Assembly: GCA_020747065.1 (NCBI GenBank)
Contig: JAGMVK010000009.1
Coordinates: forward strand, 1,240,001-1,304,000
DNA from: Cadophora sp. MPI-SDFR-AT-0126
Lineage: Eukaryota > Ascomycota > Leotiomycetes > Helotiales > Ploettnerulaceae
DNA length: 64,000 bases
Reading direction: 5' to 3'
A model generated the notes under the pieces. The model had not been told where the DNA came from, did not search any database, and worked only from the letters and a program-made list of their open reading frames with translations. Both the position numbers and the translations under genes were made by a program. Shown in pieces: positions 25,840 to 37,262 of the stretch (its first letter is position 1; every line of letters begins with the position of its first letter).

Positions 25840-26834
25840 CGTAATTTTGGCCAGACTGATGCTTTTCTTGGTGCGGTTAGATCAGGATGCTGAATCACAG
25901 TAAAGACGCGACTGGTTCGTGAAGCAAATATCTTGATTGCACATTAGAACATCTGGAGGATGAAGCAAAAAAATAAGACTAGGAGGCGAAGAGAGCCATA
26001 TATGGGCTGAACTCCTCCCCTGTAGAGCACAGCACTTAGGTGCATAAGCGGTCTTTGAGAGCGACAGGCAATAAAGATAAGCTTACCGTTTCGATACCCG
26101 CTACCCCTCAGCTGAACGCCACTGTAAGCTGACAAATATAACAGATACGCTACAGTCCACATGTGCTCTTCCATCGTATTGTTGTCCCCTTCCAAGCAAT
26201 TAATATTGGGGGCCACGGCCAGCATCACGTTCCTAAACATAGAGGTTGCATTTCCGAAAAAGAGCGCGTAAAGCCACCTATCAGCTCGAGGAAGTAAGGA
26301 AGTAAGCACTAACTTAAGTCTCGGGAGCTGCCAGATCTTGATCTACTCGGTGGGAGCGCATCGTGGGACCAATGCACGCATATGGACAATGATACGGAGA
26401 GGAGAAATGCAGTGCAAGAGGAGTTCGTCACATAGGTCTACATAATTTAGCTGGTTACGAAATTAGCGTTGACTCTGAAGTCTACATACCAGGGGTTCAC
26501 CTGCACTTTAGCGAGTGAACAACCCGAATCTAAAAATTATGTCGCTAAATTTCCCCACCATTGGCAGACGTCAACATACGTGAAATCTGTAAGCAACGAT
26601 TATGCTGCTTACAAAGAGATATACAACAGTGTATGCAGATATTTCAGATCGGAATCCGTGGATTCCTTCGACCATTGAGAGAGTATCAATCGACTGCCCG
26701 AACAGCGAACAGATCCGGTATATGAAGAAGCAGCTGTGACTGTCTAGTAAACGGGCATCAGCTTTGTCATTCCTTCTCCTTTTCAAGGAGCATTACCAGG
26801 AAACGTACCAATCGAGTATCTTAAGTCTCACAGA
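25840..26834 (-). other. Upstream region with a stop-interrupted reading frame
   Basis: On the minus strand from about 26455 down to 25944 one frame stays open except for a single TAG near 26345. Downstream of the TAG the frame contains FRNVMLAVAP and MWTVAYLLYLSAYSGVQLR. A good GTAAGC donor near 26085 and acceptor near 26020 would add a short final exon ending MALFAS. No in-frame ATG lies before the TAG except one close to it. Either a decayed gene or a gene whose first exon I cannot place. The rest of the interval should hold the promoters of the STAND gene (-) and the reductase (+). Confidence 0.3.
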
Positions 26835-27810
26835 ATGACTCGAATTGCAATCTCAGGAGGTGCTGGTGGGTTGGGAAGGACATTTGTTCAAGCACTATCC
26901 AAAACAAAACATGAAGTCTTCGTACTCAGTCGAAGTGTAAGCCAGAACAGGTCCCCTTCATGCCTTCTATTATTCACAAAGTCAGGAACGACAACCAGAC
27001 TCGTCCAATGTCAAATACATCAAAGTTGACTATTTAGACATCGACTCGATCGTCGCTTTACTGGAGACCAACAAAATCGATACCATTCTCTCGGCCATCA
27101 CCAGGGAAAGCAGCTCATCATCACAGGCGCAGCTGAACCTCATCCTAGCAGCCGAGAAATCCACAATTACAAAACGCTTCATTCCCAGCGAATTCGGAGT
27201 CATAGCCAATGCAGAAAGTGCAGCATTAGACCCTTACGCTAAGTACTGGGTCGAAAATGCTGAAGCGTTAGCGAAGACGAAAACGCTACAATATACAAGG
27301 ATTTCCACTGGCCAATTCATGGACTACTGGGGAATCCCAAATATCGAGACGACCTTGAATCCATTTACTTGGGCTATCGATATTGAGAATGGTGTGGCTG
27401 CTATTCCTGGGACCGGAAATGAGAAGATCTCGATGACTTATACTCCTGATCTCGCACAATTTATCATCAAGATGCTAGATGAATCTAGTTGGCCTGTACT
27501 CAGTGGACTTGTGGGCCAGGATGTCACGTTCAATGAGATGCTGGGATGGCCTGAGAGTACTACTGGGAGGACGTTCAAGGTTTCGTATGACAGCATTGAG
27601 AAACTTGAGAGCGGGGAAGTGACGAACTTGACAGAGTTGATGGCCAAAGAAAAGTTCTTGAGAAATGCCACGATCATGTTTGGTATTATGACTGTGAGGG
27701 GTCATATCCTACTACCCAATGGAAAGGGCTTCAGACTGAATGATAGATTTCCGGAATTGAAGGCAATGACGGTGGAGAAGCTGATCAGAGAAGCTTGGAC
27801 GAAGAAGTAA
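26835..27810 (+). CDS. NmrA-like / isoflavone reductase-like NAD(P)-binding protein
   Basis: Two exons, 26835-26936 and 26986-27810, joined in phase 0 across a 49-nt intron, give 308 aa. The N-terminus is a Rossmann nucleotide-binding motif (ISGGAGGLGRTF, residues 6-17), followed by strands and helices of the atypical short-chain dehydrogenase fold, with RFIPSEFGV in the position of the isoflavone reductase/NmrA family. Length fits the family (about 300 aa). Members range from redox-sensing regulators to reductases of phenolic compounds, so the substrate cannot be named. It is divergent from the STAND gene, about 1 kb away, and no biosynthetic genes are adjacent. Confidence 0.85.
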
Positions 27811-29370
27811 TACGCTGCTCGATGTCTTACAATGGTTGAACTCAATACACCGATTCATTCGTTGAATGGAATTCCAGAGGTATCACGTCCTAGACAAATG
27901 TCCACCTCACCGTTCTGGCAACATTCAGAGAATATTTAATTCTCCTACAGATACCAATCCTGTTATTCGGCGGCCACATCTGTTGCAACATCATCTGCAC
28001 GCCTTGCCAAAGTCTCAATCCCTCGTCCTCCCACTCCTCGCTCAAGTTCTCTCGATCAATCTCGTCCTCGCCTCACCCAAATTCCCGCCCATTTCATGTC
28101 TCAAACCACTCGTATTCACGACCAATGAAGTAGCGCATCCAAGGACAGGCTCTCATAGATCTTCTCTTTTACATGGTCTTCAATTCCAGCAATAATCTAC
28201 TTCATAGACGCGATGTGCACTCCTCGAGCATAGATGAATTTTTTGGACCCGCTCTGGATATTGTCGACGATGATTTAGACGCATGGTGGGCCGATGAAGC
28301 GTAGGAAAGACTGTCGAGGATCTCGCTGCGAGGATTCTACGGAGGCAGACCTAACCATTTCAAATGGGACAGTTGTTCTTGATGTCCCCCGGTTTGGATG
28401 TGGCAATTAACAAACGCATGCTGTCATCTACTATGAAGTCAAAAGTGAATGAGAAGACATATGGAGCATATTACTTGCAATTTTCGACATCATAGAAGAC
28501 CGGACAACAGTCCGGCTATGTGCTGCTGATTCTGGGTTCTGCCATACTTGTTTCGATAAATCTAACTAATCTTACTAGCTTCGATTTCCTGGCTGAATCA
28601 CACACAAGATTGCAGTGCGTAGAAGTTTCCAACATGACTAGCTCGCCAACATAACTTAGAGGGATGACAGTTTGCCGTGCTCTCATGAATATGAAGAACC
28701 GGCAAAAGGTTCAACACAGACCGAGTTTCTATTAAAACGGTTCCCAAGAGGAATGTCAACAACAATTCCCCACCTCACGACCACCAAGACCTGATATCAG
28801 GCTAGGCGCACGACTTGCTGTTGGTGCTAAACGACTACTGTATTCAAAATAGAGAAACACCATGGCATGAAATTAGCGTCCCTACGGCATAGAATAGATT
28901 GCAGGCCATACCCACAAGGCCGTCCCGTCTCACCTACCAAGCCAAGACCGACTGCAGGCTTGATTCAGCACATTTTCTTCTAATGCAGCATCACCTGCAA
29001 GCCTCAGCCGCATGCAGGAAACGGTATCCCTCCCCACACACATGTTGAGCCTGCAAGAAGATGACTCGGCCAATCACTTATCTCACCTCGGGTTGCAAAA
29101 GTGTGCCACTGATATAGCCGAAGATTTAGTGGAGATCCTAGATAGGAAAAATGCGCCACTGGGTGAGATTCATAGGAGAGAGGGCGTCAGTGAGTAGTAG
29201 TCACCATAGGAGAATCTGTCTTGATTTGTCTATACCTGTATTATGTAGTCTTGGAGTACTTGTACAGTTTACATCTGTTCGGCCACAGTCGTCAAGTGGT
29301 CCAATAACCCAACACGCCATTCTTTTGCATCTATGCCATAAGTCTTCTATCTGTGGCAAACGAAAACCCA
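27811..29370. other. Convergent intergenic region with one small ORF
   Basis: Lies between the 3' ends of the reductase (+) and protoporphyrinogen oxidase (-). Apart from the 43-codon ORF at 28173-28304, listed separately, there is a 61-codon ORF at 29012-29197 whose sequence looks weakly helical but cannot be extended. Nothing else can be supported. Confidence 0.45.
28173..28304 (+). CDS. Possible 43-aa acidic microprotein or terminal exon
   Basis: An ATG-to-TAG frame encodes a short protein whose C-terminal half is strongly acidic and ends with a paired tryptophan (FFGPALDIVDDDL then AWWADEA). Composition and the abrupt acidic/aromatic tail look protein-like rather than random. It could equally be the last exon of a larger gene whose upstream exons I could not place; the frame is open for only about ten codons upstream before a TAG. 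No family recognised. Confidence 0.3.
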   Translation: MVFNSSNNLLHRRDVHSSSIDEFFGPALDIVDDDLDAWWADEA

Positions 29371-31413
29371 TCAACTCCTCCCCTCTCTCCGCCTAATCTC
29401 AGCGTCAATCTCCGCCGCACTAGGCATCGTCACTTGAACGTACAGATCCTTTCTCCCCGCATCCTCAAGTCCCGTGCTAACAGTTCCCCTTTTCATACCC
29501 ATAACCACATCTCTCGCAGCTCTTACACAATCATTGAGTCCCACACCCGTATAGCTATTCCCTGCTACCGCCAACTTGCCCTTGAACTCACGCATGAGAT
29601 CCACATGCGCAGCCTGCATTCGGGACTCATGCCCAACGGTGTATTGCGGGATGCAATTACGCTGGAGGGAGACGCGAGTTGCAGCTGGCTTGGCAGTGAC
29701 ATTCAAGTGCCGATGAAGGACGGACCGCGCCATGTTGATGCCTTCTTCTTCATCTGGGTAGGTGTCAAAGGCGTCCCACCAGTGGCCGCCGAGCATGACA
29801 GTGACTTTGGTGCCGGAGGCTGTGTCCTGACCTTTGACGGCGTCAGAGTCGAAGACGACGCCGAGTGCACGCTCGGGGTTCTGGGCAAGGGGGATGGAGC
29901 GTGGGATGAGGTAGCCAAAGCCGCGTTCTGGAAGGATGTGGGGGTCCTTGAAGTAGAGGTTTACGACCATGACCGTCACGGAGTGAGTTTGGGCGAAGGT
30001 TGGGAGAGCGTTGGATGTTAAGCTTGAGAGGACACGGCTTGAGACTGTGGAGATGGCCTTGGTGTAATTGGCCGGATGGTCATCCTTGCTTGAGATCTGG
30101 CAGAGGAGTTAGCAACAACAAAGCCTGACCTAGAACGTGACAGTACCTTGATATCCTCATTCTCGCCATCATATTCCACGGCTGTAATTCCAGTTTCCAT
30201 CTTGAATTCGACATTGGGATTCTTTCTTAGGGCTTTCTCCATTACACCAGACAGAGCTCCGATGCCCGCCTTGAAGGAATACACACTAGCAAATTTCATA
30301 GCATCTGATAAATCTGCCTTTATCTTGGGTAGCACTTCCAGCTTGAGGTCCATATCCCTTTTCGACACGATGTCCAATTTCTCGGCCATCCTCGTGTAAG
30401 TGGCTTTGATAAGACTACCCTTCCACGCTTCATAATGCCACATCATCGGCATTAAACTCTTGATACTCAGTTGATTGATATCGCCTGCATAGATGCCATG
30501 TAGCACAGCGGAGACGATGTTGTTTCCCGGATCTTCACTTACCAATCTCCGAGCGAGGAAAGAGCCTACAGACTCGTCGTCTAGGTCGTTTGGTCGAGCA
30601 GGACGGTATTGTTCCGTAAGGGAGCCCCAGATCAGGCCTTTGAACACAGGCTCTGTTATGACCCTCCATGCCATATCAAATGGATCTTGTCCCGGTCCAG
30701 GCATCTTCACCAGGCGATCAGGGAAGTATAAAAATCGATTCTGGTGGGCCTCGGAGGCTTTTGAGGTAATTAGAAGTTCATCTTGTAGACCGAGTTCCTG
30801 GATCTTTTGCAGCATTAGCCCATGCGATTTACCCATTGATCAATCAGCTTACCAACTCCAAAGTGACAAGCCCAGGAGCGGTACCCGGCCGCAGGGTTCT
30901 AGGACCAGACTCAAAGAGGACGCTCTCTCCATCCACGTCCATGTAGTCGCTCTTCAGCCATCCACCTAACCTAGCACTGCTCTCGTACACGGTAATCTTC
31001 GCATTCGGATTCTCCCTGGCAAAGTAATGCGCGGTTGCAAGCCCCGTTATGCCACCCCCAATCACTGCAATGCGCGCCGGTTCTGCCTTTCGTCCTCGCT
31101 CATCATGCTGGGCAGCAAATGCAACTGTTGATTGGAATCCGGCCCGATCTGCTCGGCTCAGCCCTGAAGTTTTGGTCTGAGAGGACGATTGAATTCCATC
31201 TCCAGCTTTGGTATGTACAGAGGAGTGTCCTGCACGAGTTTCAACGTTTGCAGCTTGTCGGTGTCGTGGCCGTGGGCAGCGGCGGAGTGTGGAGAGAGCT
31301 CTGGTGCTATCTGAGAGCGGTTGCCGGCGCAATCGTGACGCCTGGCATCTGGGTGTGAGATAACATTGTCGGAGTAGAGTCACCACGACATGTTCAGGCA
31401 ATTGGGGAGGCAT
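29371..31413 (-). CDS. HEM14: Protoporphyrinogen oxidase (mitochondrial, heme synthesis)
   Basis: Oxidises protoporphyrinogen IX to protoporphyrin IX with FAD and oxygen, the penultimate step of heme synthesis, at the mitochondrial inner membrane. Exons 31413-30853, 30803-30147 and 30096-29371 join in phase 0 to give 647 aa. The first 110 residues are Arg/Ser-rich and lack acidic clusters, as expected for a mitochondrial presequence. The FAD-binding Rossmann motif RIAVIGGGITGLATAHYF begins at residue 114, followed by the YESSARLGGW segment and the ESGPRTLRP motif typical of this enzyme. The C-terminal region has GNSYTGVGLNDCV, the second FAD-contacting segment. It is somewhat longer than the usual 550-600 aa because of the N-terminal extension. 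Head-to-tail with the Nab2 gene upstream. Confidence 0.94.
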
Positions 31414-31801
31414 TGCCTTGTGCGATGGAGCAGCGCGGGCGTAAACATCGTCGAGTGTCGATATTCGAGGTCTTTGGACCTTAGTGCATTTTCGCTAAAC
31501 TCCTGTTAAGTCCACTCCCTCCTACGAGGACGGCGGGATTGGAATCTCACAATAGCTTTATTTTGGATCAACGTCACAGTCATTGTTCATTAAATAATGT
31601 TTTGGGGGCTTGCCTCAGAGTCTTTCCTCATGAGGTGCCAGTAATCAGATCGTTGCATTCTGCATAATCGTCTCTCGAGCTAATCTCATGCTTCGAGTAT
31701 CCCATCCGCAAAGTAAAACCAAAACGCCAGCCTGAACCCCAGCAACATGCAAAGGACGTGGTATACAGTTTTAACCCTCCTCCCAATACAAACGTGAACC
31801 T
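31414..31801. other. Short intergenic region
   Basis: 388 bp between the start of HEM14 and the stop of NAB2, both on the minus strand. It must hold the HEM14 promoter and the NAB2 3' untranslated region. No other signal seen. Confidence 0.6.
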
Positions 31802-33403
31802 CTAAGAGACCACTTCTTCCTCCTTGATGGTAGAACCCTGAGTAGGCACTTCCTCTGTCTTTCCGGGAATGATCAACTCCTCCAGTCCACCCTCCTCCAC
31901 AAATTTCCTCTCACTGACATGCTCCTTCTTCTCTGCCGTCCAGACCTTATCCTCAAATTTTCCTCTCTTCTGACCTTCGACGTGCTTGTATGGGCAAGTT
32001 GGGCGCTCGCAGGGGTTGAACTTGCACTCGATCTTCGTGTGGCCAAATTTGCAATTAGGAACCTTACAATCGGCACCGTTTCGGCAAGCGGTAGGGTGAA
32101 CAAATGGGCAGTCGACCTTCGTGCAATCGGCTCCCCATCTACATTGCTGTGCAGTCTGGTAGGAGATCTTTTGAGCAGGCGATGGGTGCTTGCCAACACA
32201 CTTCTTATTCTTGCAGGCAGCGCCGAAGGAGCAGACATCGCTGAAATCGATAGTGGCTCCGGGAGGAGCAGCTGGAGACTGATGTGCAAACTTGCATTCT
32301 GGCATTGTGCACTTCAGGTTGAATCTGCACTTGGTGTTTTCCGGATCGAGTTCCTTCTTCTCCTGCGACATCTCCACATCCATTGACGATGAAGGTGCTT
32401 CACTACCAGTCCGTTGCTGCTGGTTTTGAGCACCAAATCTATCATTCTGAGGGAATCTCTGGTTGTTTTGTGGTCGTTGATGTGGTTGAACTCGATCGAA
32501 CAGTGATCTGCCAGATTGCTGGTGGCCGAAGTTGTTATTCATTCCGAAGCTACCTCTACCCATGCCCATTTGATGCTGTTGTTGTGGGGTTATCATTGCC
32601 GCCATGAGTTTCGACTGTTGCTCCAGCATCTGATAGAGTTGCATTTGCTGGCTCTGTGTCATGTTCATGATATTTTGCGCCGCACCGCCATGTTGCATTG
32701 GCATGCCTCCCATCGCATTTCCGTTCATCCTCGAATTCAAATTTCGCACTCCACCTCGGCCAGGCGCCTGTTGTCGGGGTCCGGTCGGAGGAGCTCGAGA
32801 GTGGGTATTAATGCGCTCGTTGCCGTTTTGAGGACGGACTCGGTGGAGGACGGAGTCGTTCGTTCTGTCCATTGCCTTTGCGAGGTGGCCAAGCATTCTC
32901 TTGTCTCTAGGGCGAGAAACGCCTGTACCATCGCGCATGGACTTTGGACCCGTAGGTCTAGGATAACGTGTTAGTTTGGGGGGTTTTGGAGGGAGACTGG
33001 TATCTGGTTGCGAAAGGTCAACTGATGAAATGGCATACACTTTCCCGTCTCCGGCATCTGAGACATCGCCCATATCTGCATCCTGCAGGTTTGCCTGCCC
33101 ATCGGTGGTCGCGAGGCCATTTGTGCCATTCTGAGCGGAGTTCAGGATGTCGATCTGCTGGAAGAGCCACTGTGAGAAGTCCCTGGCTCCTGGATCATCG
33201 GGCCCTAGGCCCAGTAGGTCGCTCGAGAGCTCCGCCGCAATTTGTTCTTGAGTTTTGTTGTTGGCAAGCATGAGTAGAATGTACTCCGCAAGCTGACCTT
33301 CGTCGCCGCCACCTGAGCTCCATCCCACCTCCACCAACTTCGGTTGAATGACAGAGTTGAGAGCTTGCGCCAGAGGCGATTCGATCGCGATCTCGACAGA
33401 CAT
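31802..33403 (-). CDS. NAB2: Nab2-type CCCH zinc-finger poly(A)-binding protein
   Basis: Nuclear protein that binds poly(A) RNA and couples 3'-end processing and tail-length control to mRNA export. Exons 33403-33039 and 32957-31802 give 506 aa; the donor GTATGC was chosen over the overlapping GTGTAT because only it keeps the frame. The start MSVEIAIESPLAQAL was chosen over upstream codons because it matches the beginning of the Nab2 PWI-like N-terminal domain. Then come a Q/M-rich middle segment and five Cys-Cys-Cys-His fingers between about residues 328 and 450. The spacing C-x5-C-x4/5-C-x3-H is clear in four of them, and the last is CKFNPCERPTCPYKH. Yeast Nab2 has seven fingers, other fungi fewer. 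Confidence 0.9.
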   Translation of the reverse strand: MSVEIAIESPLAQALNSVIQPKLVEVGWSSGGGDEGQLAEYILLMLANNKTQEQIAAELSSDLLGLGPDDPGARDFSQWLFQQIDILNSAQNGTNGLATTDGQANLQDADMGDVSDAGDGKVYAISSVDLSQPDTSLPPKPPKLTRYPRPTGPKSMRDGTGVSRPRDKRMLGHLAKAMDRTNDSVLHRVRPQNGNERINTHSRAPPTGPRQQAPGRGGVRNLNSRMNGNAMGGMPMQHGGAAQNIMNMTQSQQMQLYQMLEQQSKLMAAMITPQQQHQMGMGRGSFGMNNNFGHQQSGRSLFDRVQPHQRPQNNQRFPQNDRFGAQNQQQRTGSEAPSSSMDVEMSQEKKELDPENTKCRFNLKCTMPECKFAHQSPAAPPGATIDFSDVCSFGAACKNKKCVGKHPSPAQKISYQTAQQCRWGADCTKVDCPFVHPTACRNGADCKVPNCKFGHTKIECKFNPCERPTCPYKHVEGQKRGKFEDKVWTAEKKEHVSERKFVEEGGLEELIIPGKTEEVPTQGSTIKEEEVVS

Positions 33404-35269
33404 ATTGGTGTTTCCTCGAGGAGGTCTTGCTGTCAAGTAGTGGTGCGATGCGATGCGAAGAGAGGCAGAGGCAATTCGAGGCACAGGTCGTTTGATACCG
33501 GCAGGATGGTTTCCGCAGCCGATGGATGTCGCGGATGGAATGATATCCTTTGATTCAGTTTCCGAGTTGTGACTCTTTGTGCAATTCGAAGTCGGCGACG
33601 CGTTGGGGTTGTCAAAGAGCGTTGTTTCGTCGATGGTCAAGGAGGTTTGTTTGGAGAAAAGAGTCGCGGCTCAAAGAAAGGCGCGGTGCTTTCCTCATTG
33701 TTAATCAAGTCACGTGTAAATGTGACGCAACTCAGCCTCTACGTAGTCTTCTTTGGAACTAGTGGCTGAAAGCCTCCCTCCAAGTCGTCCCAACATGAAT
33801 CGACGAGACTGGAGCACAGTGTTACAATCCTAAGAGATGGGTTCTTGACATGATGATCCATCCGCCTTAGTAATTCATTTGTCGTGGTGATTGAAATAAG
33901 ACTATAAGGTCCATCTTGGCGGCCTCCATACGAAGCGCTGACTCCATGAGAATAGGAAACACACTGCCCTTCGTAGCTTCTAGACATATGCAAATACAGT
34001 ATCATTCAATGGCTTGAGTGCCTCATGAGGTATTTTGACTGGAAGTTCGCATCCTTAAGAAGCGCACCTACTGCATTTCCACTTTTTGGTACAAACATGG
34101 AGAGTACGAGTGCTAGTAGTCTTTTGGAGACGTTATGATTGGCCAGCTGCGTTTGTCATGCCATGTCATACCTCCCCTTCCAACTCCACCAACTCAAATG
34201 CGAATGCGAAGGCGAATGTCCTCTTGTCGAAGCCACTTCCTCCCAGTTTCCATAATCTAAACACATCCAAGAACGCAGTCACATTCTGCAGTCTCCCGTG
34301 TTTGCTTCTTCCATCAGCTCATCCCAACGTTCCAGATCGTTTGTTCACAACCACAACATTCGCCGCCGACTTCAGTCACCAGTGTCGAATCACTTCCGTT
34401 TCCGCAGCTCCATTGCAAGCAGAATCAAGACATAAAAGGGACATATATTGTCACTCCCAAATCATTGAATTCAGTCCCGGGAAGATTAATCTCTGCGTCG
34501 TCCGTCGTCAGACTGAACCCATCCAAGGCAGACCGTAGCAGACAGGGATAGTGCTTATCGAGGCATTGCCAGCAAATCAAGGATCATCAAATTGTATACT
34601 ATTCAGAAAAAGTTGCAACTCTGATCCCCAGCTTTCGTGTGACGCCCTCACTTTCGATCGCATGGTATTTTCGAGGCTCTGGATCTGGATCTTGTTCAAA
34701 GATATCCAACAGCAACCCTGTTCACCAGTGGATACGACCCAGCAATAAGACACTGTTTATTGGCCCATCACTTGACTGCCATTAAGCTCGCCTTCACTTT
34801 CAATTGTGGCTCTATTTTATTGCCTTAGTGCTGGATGTACTGTACCTGACTATCACAATTCTCGTAAGCCTCGACGCCATACCCCACCGACATGTCAATA
34901 ACGTCGCAGGCGCCAGTAACAATCACCGAATAGTGACGACTGTTGCTTCATCAGGAAAGCGGCGCTGCACTAGACGCACAGAACAAAACAACTCTAATTG
35001 CGACTTGAGGCAAAATCTGAGCTCAGAACGCAACCTTACTTCGATTTTGCCTTTGTTTGCATCGTCCTTACTTCGCGTTGAACGACTCGTCCTTGAATCC
35101 CTGTATCTTTTTTTTAGCGAGGATGATTCACGCCTTATGACATCTTGAACTTTAAAAAAAACAATCCATCCTGTACAAAATCTCATATCCCCTCCTTTCC
35201 ATCCGCCTCTCACACAACTTCCTTTCGTTCTTTGGTACATACAAAACTCTCATTCCCACAATCGCAATC
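33404..35269. other. Divergent intergenic region, no gene seen
   Basis: Lies between NAB2 (-) and the hexosaminidase (+), and should contain both promoters. Several ORFs of 60-150 codons occur, but none shows a plausible product or phase-matched introns. The 120 bases before 35270 are CT-rich with CACAA near the start, as is common for fungal leaders. Confidence 0.5.
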
Positions 35270-37262
35270 ATGTTCAGACCTCTACTCCTCCTCCTTCTCC
35301 TTACGATCCAGGTCCTCGCGATATGGCCAGCCCCACAATCCATGACGACTGGCGATTCAGTCTTATGGATTGAGGAAAGTGTGCGTGTTTCTTACGAGCG
35401 GGGCGATGTAGGACACATTCCATTCACTTCCCTAGATCACGATACTAAACACATGCTGGGGTTACAGTCTTCTCTCTACTCCCGTGACGATGCCAGCAGC
35501 AGCTTCTCAAGCCGCTCGATCGTCCAAGGTGCCATCATGCGGACCATGGATGTTTTGTTCAAGCAGAATTTCGTCCCATGGAAACTGGTTGCCCGAAACG
35601 AACTCGCGAATTTCGAGCCCGAGGAACATGCGAAAAAGCAGTATATTACCAATCTCGCCATCACTCAAACTGGCACCGATAATTCCAGTACCTTCAAGCC
35701 ATTGGCTGGACAGGCTGATGAGTCGTACAACCTCACCATTGGAATGGATGGGATTGCAAAGCTTAGCGCCGTATCCTCAACAGGTGTCCTCCATGGGCTT
35801 CAAACATTCACTCAGGTCAGTATTTTTCTTTTGCTTTCTCCATCTCTTGGGAGCAGTATCTATGGTGTTATGGTCTAAATGTTATGTTATGATCCAGAGA
35901 TCATGGGGGTAGGTTTCTCCTCTTCTCGATATTTCCGAGAACCAAATCCCTAAATGGCTGTCCTGGAATTGATCTCGAGACATTGGATTGAGCAGTCGCT
36001 AACGTGCCAAATAGCTGTTCTACAAGCACTCCTCTGGTCGGGGCGTCTACACCAATATGGCTCCCATTGCCATCACCGATGCGCCCAAGTTCCCCCATCG
36101 AGGGCTCAACATGGACGTCGCCAGAAACTGGTTCCCAGTCACCGATATCATGAGAACGATCGATGCATTGTCCATGAACAAATTCAACCGTCTTCACATC
36201 CACATGACGGACGCGCAATCCTGGCCACTCGATATCCCATCTATACCCGACCTTTCCAAGAAAGGAGCATTCCAAACCGGCCTATCATATAGTCCATCTG
36301 ACTTCAAGAAGATCCAGACGTATGCCATTGAACGCGGCATTGAAATCATCGTTGAGTTTGACATGCCCGGCCACACCACCTCAATTGCCTACACCTACCC
36401 AGAACTGATCGCAGGTGCCGATGCGAAGCCATGGGATACATACTGTAATGAGCCACCGTGCGGATCATTAAAGTTGAATTCCCCTGAAGTTCCCAAGTTT
36501 CTTGAGAAGCTATTCGATGATGTTTTGCCAAGAGTGGTACCGTATTCCGCGTATTTCCACACTGGAGGAGATGAGGTCAATAAGCAGGTGTATCTTCTGG
36601 ACGAGACTGTCAAATCCAACGATACCGCAATCATCGGACCACTTATCCAAAAGCTGGTGGACCGCAATCACGATCAGATCAGAAAGGCGGGCCTTGCACC
36701 AATTGTATGGGAGGAAATGGCTCTTGAATGGAACCTTACACTTGGTAGCGATGTCCTGATTCAATCATGGCTCAGCGAGGCATCAGTCGCAGCACTCACA
36801 GCCAAGGGCCATAAAGTCCTAGCTGGCAATTACAACTTCTGGTACCTTGACTGCGGCAAAGGCCAATGGCTCAACTTCGATAATGGCAGATCGTTCCAAC
36901 AATACTACCCCTTCCTCGACTACTGCTCCCCCACCAAGAACTGGCGCCTCGTCTACTCCTATGACCCTCTCGGCGGCGTCCCAGCCAACGAAACACATCT
37001 CGTCATGGGCGGCGAAGTGCACATCTGGTCCGAGCAAACCGATCCCGTCAATCTCGACGATATGGTCTGGCCACGAGCGAGTGCTGCCGGAGAGGTGTTG
37101 TGGAGTGGAAGACAGGATGTCAGTGGGCAGAACCGAAGCCAGATTACTGCTGCTCCTCGACTAGCGGATATGAGAGAGCGGATGGTCAGTCGGGGGGTCT
37201 TGGCGGGGCCGGTGCAGATGGTGTTTTGCACGCAGAGTAATGCGACAGAGTGTGCTCTTTGA
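35270..37262 (+). CDS. Secreted beta-N-acetylhexosaminidase (GH20)
   Basis: Removes terminal N-acetylglucosamine from chitin oligomers; a secreted enzyme used in cell-wall turnover and chitin feeding. Exons 35270-35815 and 36015-37262 (phase 0, 199-nt intron) give 597 aa. A classic signal peptide (MFRPLLLLLLLTIQVLA) opens the protein. A GH20b-like N-terminal domain follows, then the catalytic TIM barrel from about residue 198 (APKFPHRGLNMDVARNW). The catalytic Asp-Glu pair lies in HTGGDEVN near residue 367. The C-terminal part keeps the WSEQTDP substrate-site segment. Length is normal for the fungal extracellular enzymes. The neighbouring P450 on the same strand has no obvious functional link. 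Confidence 0.93.

Noticed and set aside
27866..28195. 109-codon plus-strand ORF downstream of the reductase
   Set aside because: No ATG context or family signal; its 3' end overlaps the more convincing 43-codon frame.
29012..29197. 61-codon ORF with a helical, NLR-like flavour (LQKCATDIAEDLVEILD)
   Set aside because: Too short to place in a family and it cannot be extended by splicing; kept only as a remark.
34086..34538. 150-codon ORF between NAB2 and the hexosaminidase
   Set aside because: No domain, no conserved-looking segment and no support from splice sites; probably promoter sequence.
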